Source: Elusimicrobiota bacterium | Lineage (GTDB): Bacteria; Elusimicrobiota; Elusimicrobia; UBA1565; UBA9628 | Assembly: GCA_028871595.1 (NCBI GenBank) | Contig: JAGWMT010000214.1 | Span: 1-5,602 of the forward strand | DNA: 5,602 nucleotides | Reading direction: 5' to 3' | In this document: piece by piece, positions 1 through 3,182 of the stretch | Position numbering within the stretch: the stretch's first letter is position 1 | Layout of the letters: each line of letters opens with the position of its first letter | Notes under the pieces: generated by a model | Database searches by the model: none | Told to the model about the DNA's origin: nothing | The model's input: the letters and a program-made list of their open reading frames with translations, nothing else | Made by a program: the position numbers and the translations under genes

Positions 1-84
1 CTTGAGCACCTGCTTCTTGGGCGGGTGGATGCGGCCCACGTCGATGAGGGAGTAGATGATCTGTTTCGTGTCGGTGGTGGCCAT
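1..84 (-). CDS. ettA: EttA-type ABC-F translational ATPase, N-terminal fragment (28 codons)
   Basis: The gene reads leftward from an ATG at 84 and leaves the window after 28 codons. The visible peptide contains IIYSLIDVGRIHPPKKQVLK. This aligns with the start of E. coli EttA, whose N-terminus has a 'VYTMHRVGKVVPPKRHILK' pattern just before its first Walker A motif. The aromatic Tyr sits where the A-loop that stacks on adenine would be, and the PPKK segment is typical of EttA compared with other ABC-F proteins. EttA is a cytoplasmic tandem-ATPase that binds the ribosomal E site and gates early elongation according to energy state. No Walker or signature motif lies inside the window, so the call rests on a short match. 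It follows gctB after 10 bases and has its own Shine-Dalgarno, so it is probably the second gene of a gctB-ettA operon. Confidence 0.75.
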   Translation of the reverse strand, partial: MATTDTKQIIYSLIDVGRIHPPKKQVLK

Positions 85-90
85 GGGATG

Positions 91-97
91 CCTCTTA
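91..97 (-). promoter_or_regulatory. Shine-Dalgarno site of ettA, overlapping the gctB stop
   Basis: On the minus strand the sequence reads TAAGAGG, then CATCCC, then ATG. This is close to the full anti-16S complement TAAGGAGG, with a 6-base spacer. The TAA is the gctB stop codon itself, so ribosomes finishing gctB end on the ettA loading site, which would couple translation. It is the only convincing Shine-Dalgarno at a gene start in this window. Confidence 0.7.
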
Positions 98-841
98 CTT
101 GATGTGGAGCCGCTTGGGGTCCAGCTTGGTGCGCAGGAGCTCGATCTCGGTCTTCGTCGGGAGATCCGCGGGCTTGAGCGCCTCGGCGCGCTTCAGTTTC
201 CAGCCCACGTTCTCCTGGACCTGCTCGAACGTGACGTTGGGATAAAGTGAAGTCAGCGTCAGCTCGCCGTCGGCGCCGGGCTCCAGAATGCCCATGTTCG
301 TGATGACCTTCTTCACGCGCTTGCCGGAGCTGGTGATGAAGTCCACCTTCTCCGGGAAGGCGCGCTTGTCCAACTTGGTCACGATCAGCACGCGCTGGGC
401 GTGGATGGCGATCTCGGACGCGCCGCCGGAGCCCGGAAGTCGCACCTTGGGGGCGTTGTAAGGCCCGACGACGGTCGTGTTGATGTTGCCGCGCTTGTCC
501 ACCTGGGCGCCGCCCAGGAAGCCGACCTGGATCTTGCCGTTCTGCAGGAAGGACTGGAAAATGTCGGCCATCGAGGTGACCATCAATGAGCCGGTCACCA
601 AGGCGGGATCTCCGATGGAGGGGGGCACGCGGTCCGGCTGGGCGCCCACGGCCCCGGACTCGTAGATGAGCGTCATGTTCGGCGCGTGCGTGGCCCGGGC
701 CAGGTTGCAGGCCAGGTTCGGGAGGCCGATGCCCACGAACACCACGTCGCCGTCCTTGATCTCGCGCGCAGCCAGCACGCACATCAATTCGTTGAGCGTG
801 TATTCGGTCGCGGTTTCGGCGGTGGCGGTCATGGGAGGCAT
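95..841 (-). CDS. gctB: Family I CoA-transferase beta subunit (glutaconate CoA-transferase type)
   Basis: The 248-residue cytoplasmic protein follows Acidaminococcus GctB along its length: N-terminal YTLNELM and IKDGDVV, the GIGLPN loop (37-42), ESGAVG (61-66), SIGDP (75-79), GGAQVD followed by RGNIN (110-121), GSGGAS (137-142) and a C-terminal LDPK segment. Glu61 aligns with the catalytic glutamate of GctB that carries the covalent CoA thioester. Its presence favours a real transferase over the decarboxylase relative AibB, which has Cys there. The substrate cannot be read from sequence; the symbol states family only. The partner alpha subunit lies about 1.3 kb away instead of next door. The ATG at 841 has no Shine-Dalgarno. 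A second in-frame ATG at 832 sits 7 bases after a TAGAAT box and may be the true leaderless start, giving 245 residues. Confidence 0.9.
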   Translation of the reverse strand: MPPMTATAETATEYTLNELMCVLAAREIKDGDVVFVGIGLPNLACNLARATHAPNMTLIYESGAVGAQPDRVPPSIGDPALVTGSLMVTSMADIFQSFLQNGKIQVGFLGGAQVDKRGNINTTVVGPYNAPKVRLPGSGGASEIAIHAQRVLIVTKLDKRAFPEKVDFITSSGKRVKKVITNMGILEPGADGELTLTSLYPNVTFEQVQENVGWKLKRAEALKPADLPTKTEIELLRTKLDPKRLHIK

Positions 842-845
842 TCTA
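840..845 (-). promoter_or_regulatory. Candidate -10 box of gctB (leaderless start)
   Basis: On the minus strand TAGAAT (5 of 6 matches to TATAAT) overlaps the ATG at 841 and is followed by 7 bases and then the ATG at 832. Transcription starting about 7 bases after the hexamer would begin at that second ATG. The same GCTAGAAT octamer precedes gctA. The -35 position with a 17-base spacer (TTCCCG) is weak. An alternative upstream promoter is TTGACG at 911-916 with TATTTC at 889-894, spacer 16. Confidence 0.4.
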
Positions 846-894
846 GCTTTTTGAGGGGAGGCCGGGAAGCCGCCGTGGGCCGCCGCGCGAAATA

Positions 895-906
895 GGCCCT
901 AGGACC
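895..906. repeat. Near-palindrome GGCCCTAGGACC upstream of gctB
   Basis: This 12-mer matches the perfect palindrome GGTCCTAGGACC at 3104-3115 at 11 of 12 positions. Each copy sits in a divergent intergenic region ahead of one of the two CoA-transferase subunit genes. It could be an operator for a shared dimeric regulator or a dispersed genomic motif; one window cannot tell. Confidence 0.5.
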
Positions 907-923
907 TAGACGTCAATAGGTCC
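902..923. repeat. Inverted repeat GGACCTA-N8-TAGGTCC
   Basis: Two perfect 7-base arms, 902-908 and 917-923, are separated by 8 bases (GACGTCAA). The left arm overlaps the near-palindrome at 895-906. The structure lies in the 125-bp gap between gctB and the thioredoxin-fold gene, 31 bases ahead of the latter's proposed -10 box. Arm size and spacing suit either a dimeric regulator site or a small hairpin. No T-run follows on either strand, so it is not a typical terminator. Confidence 0.5.
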
Positions 924-954
924 AGCGGCGCTGTCAACCCCCCGACAGCCGGGC

Positions 955-960
955 TATATT
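955..960 (+). promoter_or_regulatory. Candidate -10 box of the thioredoxin-fold gene (leaderless start)
   Basis: TATATT matches TATAAT at 5 of 6 positions and is followed by exactly 6 bases (TGGAAC) and then the ATG at 967. The expected start of transcription is therefore at or within a base or two of the start codon. There is no room for a Shine-Dalgarno. The -35 position 17 bases upstream (TGTCAA, 932-937) is a poor match. Confidence 0.45.
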
Positions 961-966
961 TGGAAC

Positions 967-1554
967 ATGAGGAACTTGCTCGCCGCCGCCGCGCTGGCCC
1001 TGACGGTCCCGGCGTCCGCCCAGACCCTCGCCGACGCTTTCTCCTCCCTTTCGTCGCAAATGGCCGCATCCCGCGCCGCCCTGTCCGCCGCGCGCCGGGT
1101 TCCGGGCGCGTCTTATGGCGCCGCGTCCGCGCCGACGGGCAATCCGGCCCCCGATTTCGAGCTGAAGTCCCTCTCCGGCCAGGCCTACGGCCTCAACGAC
1201 TTCAACGGGCGCGTGGTCGTCATCGAGTTCTGGGCCGGCTGGTCCGGTCCCACCATGAGCGGCGCCCCCGCGCGCGCCGCCTTGGCCCGCCGCTGGGCCG
1301 ACAACGGCGTGGCCATGCTGGACATCGGCGTGGGCGAGACGGGCGCGGGCGTCCCGGCGTTCACCGCCGCCGCCGCGCCCGCCGCCAACGAGACCATCCT
1401 CTTCGACGCGGACCGCTCGGTGTTCGCCGCTTACGGCGGAAGCTCCCTGCCGTTGGCGGTCGTGTTGGACCGCGACGGGAACATCTCCGCGACCATCCCC
1501 GGCGCGGACCCCGCGCGCGTGGACGCCGCGGTGCGCGCGGCGCTGGGCCTTTAG
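967..1554 (+). CDS. Exported TlpA/ResA-like thioredoxin-fold protein lacking both CXXC cysteines
   Basis: The 195-residue protein begins with a Sec signal peptide: MRNLLA, an Ala/Leu core, and an Ala-Ser-Ala cleavage site before Gln19. It should act in the periplasm. After an Ala-rich linker (about 25-57), a thioredoxin fold starts at NPAPDFELKSLSG (59-71), with FNGRVVVIEFWAGW (79-92) as the usual strand before the active site and FDADRSVFAAYG (146-157) further on. SLPLAVVLDRDGNI (160-173) carries the cis-proline (Pro162). The active site, normally WCxPC, reads W-S-G-P-T (92-96), so both redox cysteines are replaced by Ser93 and Thr96, and no other Cys exists in the protein. Disulfide exchange is therefore impossible; binding or scaffolding is inferred. 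The start is supported by the signal peptide and the TATATT box 6 bases upstream. Its stop overlaps that of the convergent glycosylase gene. Confidence 0.85.
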   Translation: MRNLLAAAALALTVPASAQTLADAFSSLSSQMAASRAALSAARRVPGASYGAASAPTGNPAPDFELKSLSGQAYGLNDFNGRVVVIEFWAGWSGPTMSGAPARAALARRWADNGVAMLDIGVGETGAGVPAFTAAAAPAANETILFDADRSVFAAYGGSSLPLAVVLDRDGNISATIPGADPARVDAAVRAALGL

Positions 1555-2123
1555 GCCCCGCCGGCCGAATCCAAGGTCCGCCAGAGATACCAGCTCGCGA
1601 CCGTGCGGTACGGCGCCCATTTCCGTCCGTGCTTGGCCACCGCCGAGGGGGGCGGCATGCGCCCGTTCTTGCGGTAGAGCTGTCCGAACGCCTTGCGGAT
1701 CGCGAAATCGCCCACGGGCAGCACGTCGGGCCGTCCCAGCCGGAACATCAGGAACATGTGCGCCGTCCACTCCCCGATGCCGCGCACCTCGGTGAGGCGC
1801 GCCACGATGTCTTCGTCGGATAGTTTTTCGAGGTGTTTTCGCCGTGGAGCCTCGCCGGAAAGACATTTTACCGCCAGATCGCGCAGAGCCAGGAGCTTGT
1901 TGCCGGACAGACCGGCGCCGCGCAGATCTATGTCGGAGGCCTTCATCAAACGCTCCGGCGTGGGCTTGCCGCCGAGGACCTTCAGCACGCGGCCGTGGAT
2001 GGTCGCGGCAGCCTTGCCGTTGAGCTGTTGATAGACGATCGACTGAAGCAGGGCCTCGAAGGTGTCCTGATCGTGCGCGCGCAGCGCGCACGGACCCACG
2101 CGCGCGATGACCTCGGCCAGCAC
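1551..2123 (-). CDS. HhH-GPD DNA glycosylase, 3-methyladenine glycosylase II type
   Basis: This is a base-excision repair glycosylase removing alkylated purines, acting on chromosomal DNA. From the GTG at 2123 it is 190 residues. LLQSIVYQQLNGKAA (25-39) is the conserved helix of the AlkA/Mag group. The helix-hairpin-helix is LTEVRGIGEWTAHMF (110-124), followed by LPVGD with Asp139 as the catalytic aspartate. The position equivalent to the lyase lysine of Nth/OGG1 enzymes is not Lys, so a monofunctional glycosylase is expected. It lacks the N-terminal domain of E. coli AlkA, as many bacterial homologues do. The start is doubtful: the open frame continues upstream as SYLAAAIRHLKKSDPV, which looks like authentic family sequence, yet contains no ATG, GTG or TTG. 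ATT codons at 2189 and 2150 are the only near-cognate options. It abuts gctA and is probably co-transcribed with it. Confidence 0.88.
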   Translation of the reverse strand: MLAEVIARVGPCALRAHDQDTFEALLQSIVYQQLNGKAAATIHGRVLKVLGGKPTPERLMKASDIDLRGAGLSGNKLLALRDLAVKCLSGEAPRRKHLEKLSDEDIVARLTEVRGIGEWTAHMFLMFRLGRPDVLPVGDFAIRKAFGQLYRKNGRMPPPSAVAKHGRKWAPYRTVASWYLWRTLDSAGGA

Positions 2124-2163
2124 CGGGTCGGATTTCTTGAGATGCCGAATCGCGGCGGCGAGG

Positions 2164-2178
2164 TAGGACGGCGTCCTA
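2164..2178. repeat. Inverted repeat TAGGAC-GGC-GTCCTA at the gctA/glycosylase junction
   Basis: Perfect 6-base arms (2164-2169 and 2173-2178) flank a 3-base loop. It includes the gctA stop codon (TAG on the minus strand, 2176-2178) and the first upstream codons of the glycosylase frame. The arms repeat the TAGGAC/GTCCTA core found in both divergent intergenic regions. It could form a small hairpin in the gctA-glycosylase mRNA. There is no U-run, so a terminator is unlikely. Confidence 0.45.
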
Positions 2179-3081
2179 GTAGCCGTAATTGACTCCGGTG
2201 GACATCATCGGCTTCGCCTTGAGCCGTTCCGCCAGCCCGGCGTTCTTCTTCATGTATTCGGCGCGGTCTTTGACGCCATAAACATATTCGTCCAGATATT
2301 TTTTGAAAGTCGATTCTTCCCGCGCGATTTTATCCCACGCGACGTAAAAGTCGTTGTCCCGGTCGTAATACCCCTGCGCGTAGGAGGGGTGCGCGCCCCA
2401 GGGTTCGACCACGACCGCGTCGACTTGAAGCCCCGGTATCAAGGTCCGGTTCGGATCCTGCCGGATCACGGCTTCGTCCACCAACTCTTCCACGACGACG
2501 ATGACCCTCTTCGAGGCGAACGCCGCCTCCTTTTGGACGCCCATCAATCCCCAAATCTGCGTGTTCCCGTTCTTGTCGGCGCGCTGCGCGTGCACGATGG
2601 TCACGTCCGGCCGCAAGGCGGGCACGGCCGCCAGCTTCTCGCCGGTGAACGGGCAGTCCACCGTGCGGATTTGGGGATTGGCGCCGGGGATGTCGGTGCC
2701 CGCGTAGTTGCGCAGCGGCCAGAAGGGGAGGTTCGCCGCGCCGGCCGACAGGCGGGCCACCATCCCGAAATGGGAGTACTCCTCGATGGCCAAAGTCGGC
2801 GGCTTGGCCTCCACCGCGCGCCGAAACGCGTGCAAGGAGCCCACGCCCGGATTGCCGGCCCAGGAGAACACCAGCTTCTTGGCCACGCCCGCCTGGATCA
2901 TCTGGTCGTAGATCAGGTCGGGCGTCAGGCGCGCCAAGGTCAGGTCCTTCTTCTTTTGCCGGATGATCTCGTGCCCGGCGGCGAAGCAGATCAGATGGGT
3001 GAAGCCCTCGATGACCACCACGTCGCCGTCGTGGACCAAGGACGCGACCGCGTCCTTCATGGACAGGACCTTGTTCTTCAT
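2176..3081 (-). CDS. gctA: Family I CoA-transferase alpha subunit (glutaconate CoA-transferase type)
   Basis: The 301-residue cytoplasmic protein aligns with Acidaminococcus GctA (about 320 residues) from end to end. Landmarks are MKDAVASLVHDGDVV (8-22), EGFTHL (25-30), WAGNPGVGS (74-82), EEYSHF (100-105), PFTGEKLAAVPAL (144-156), IVHAQRADKNGNTQIWG (162-178), IRQDPNRTLIPGLQVDAVV (206-224), PWGAHPS (227-233) and GYYDRDNDF (237-245). This subunit contributes most of the acyl-CoA pocket; the catalytic Glu is in the beta subunit, encoded separately about 1.3 kb downstream on the same strand. The enzyme would exchange CoA between an acyl-CoA and a free acid; the substrate is unknown. The ATG at 3081 sits 6 bases after a TAGAAT box and has no Shine-Dalgarno, so a leaderless mRNA is likely. 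The symbol is a family label. Confidence 0.92.
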   Translation of the reverse strand: MKNKVLSMKDAVASLVHDGDVVVIEGFTHLICFAAGHEIIRQKKKDLTLARLTPDLIYDQMIQAGVAKKLVFSWAGNPGVGSLHAFRRAVEAKPPTLAIEEYSHFGMVARLSAGAANLPFWPLRNYAGTDIPGANPQIRTVDCPFTGEKLAAVPALRPDVTIVHAQRADKNGNTQIWGLMGVQKEAAFASKRVIVVVEELVDEAVIRQDPNRTLIPGLQVDAVVVEPWGAHPSYAQGYYDRDNDFYVAWDKIAREESTFKKYLDEYVYGVKDRAEYMKKNAGLAERLKAKPMMSTGVNYGY

Positions 3082-3087
3082 GAGTTG

Positions 3088-3093
3088 ATTCTA
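3088..3093 (-). promoter_or_regulatory. Candidate -10 box of gctA (leaderless start)
   Basis: On the minus strand TAGAAT is followed by CAACTC and then the ATG at 3081, so the expected transcript would begin at or next to the start codon. The -35 position with a 17-base spacer is TGGTCC (3111-3116), a poor match, but it overlaps the palindrome at 3104-3115. A regulator bound there would compete with or recruit polymerase. The box shares GCTAGAAT with the one at gctB. Confidence 0.5.
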
Positions 3094-3103
3094 GCAATCC
3101 CAA

Positions 3104-3115
3104 GGTCCTAGGACC
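3104..3115. repeat. Perfect 12-bp palindrome GGTCCTAGGACC between gctA and the exporter gene
   Basis: The palindrome extends to a CAA...TTG pair on the outside if A3116 is bulged. It begins 10 bases upstream of the gctA -10 box and overlaps its -35 position. It lies 54 bases ahead of the exporter's proposed -10 box. It contains the tetranucleotide CTAG, which is generally rare in bacterial genomes. A near-identical 12-mer precedes gctB. This looks like a dimeric regulator site, though a genome-wide repeat is possible. Confidence 0.55.
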
Positions 3116-3169
3116 ATTGCCGCCGCGGATTGGGCCGCGGGACCCGAGGGAAAAGAGGGGGCGTCATGG

Positions 3170-3175
3170 GAGAAT
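3170..3175 (+). promoter_or_regulatory. Weak candidate -10 box of the ABC exporter gene
   Basis: GAGAAT (4 of 6 matches to TATAAT) is followed by 7 bases and then the ATG at 3183, the same geometry as the other three proposed promoters. An AGGGG at 3176-3180 ends only 2 bases before the ATG, too close for a normal Shine-Dalgarno. This is the weakest of the four. Confidence 0.3.
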
Positions 3176-3182
3176 AGGGGCA

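Noticed and set aside
902..923. The inverted repeat as an intrinsic terminator
   Set aside because: No T-run follows on either strand, and it sits between divergent gene starts where no transcript is expected to end.
932..937. TTGACA on the minus strand, a perfect -35 hexamer upstream of gctB
   Set aside because: No -10-like hexamer lies 16-18 bases downstream (the expected position reads GACGTC). The TTGACG at 911-916 is the better candidate.
960..1823. A 287-codon plus-strand open frame overlapping the thioredoxin-fold gene
   Set aside because: It is dominated by Arg/Gly/Pro and lies in a shifted frame of a gene with a signal peptide and a clear fold.
934..2091. A 385-codon minus-strand open frame across the thioredoxin-fold and glycosylase genes
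   Set aside because: It is Arg/Gly-rich with no recognisable motif and overlaps two well-supported genes in other frames; this is typical GC-rich shadow coding.
3166..3168. ATG just upstream of the exporter start
   Set aside because: It is out of frame with the exporter and leads to no plausible product; the ATG at 3183 begins a signal-like sequence.
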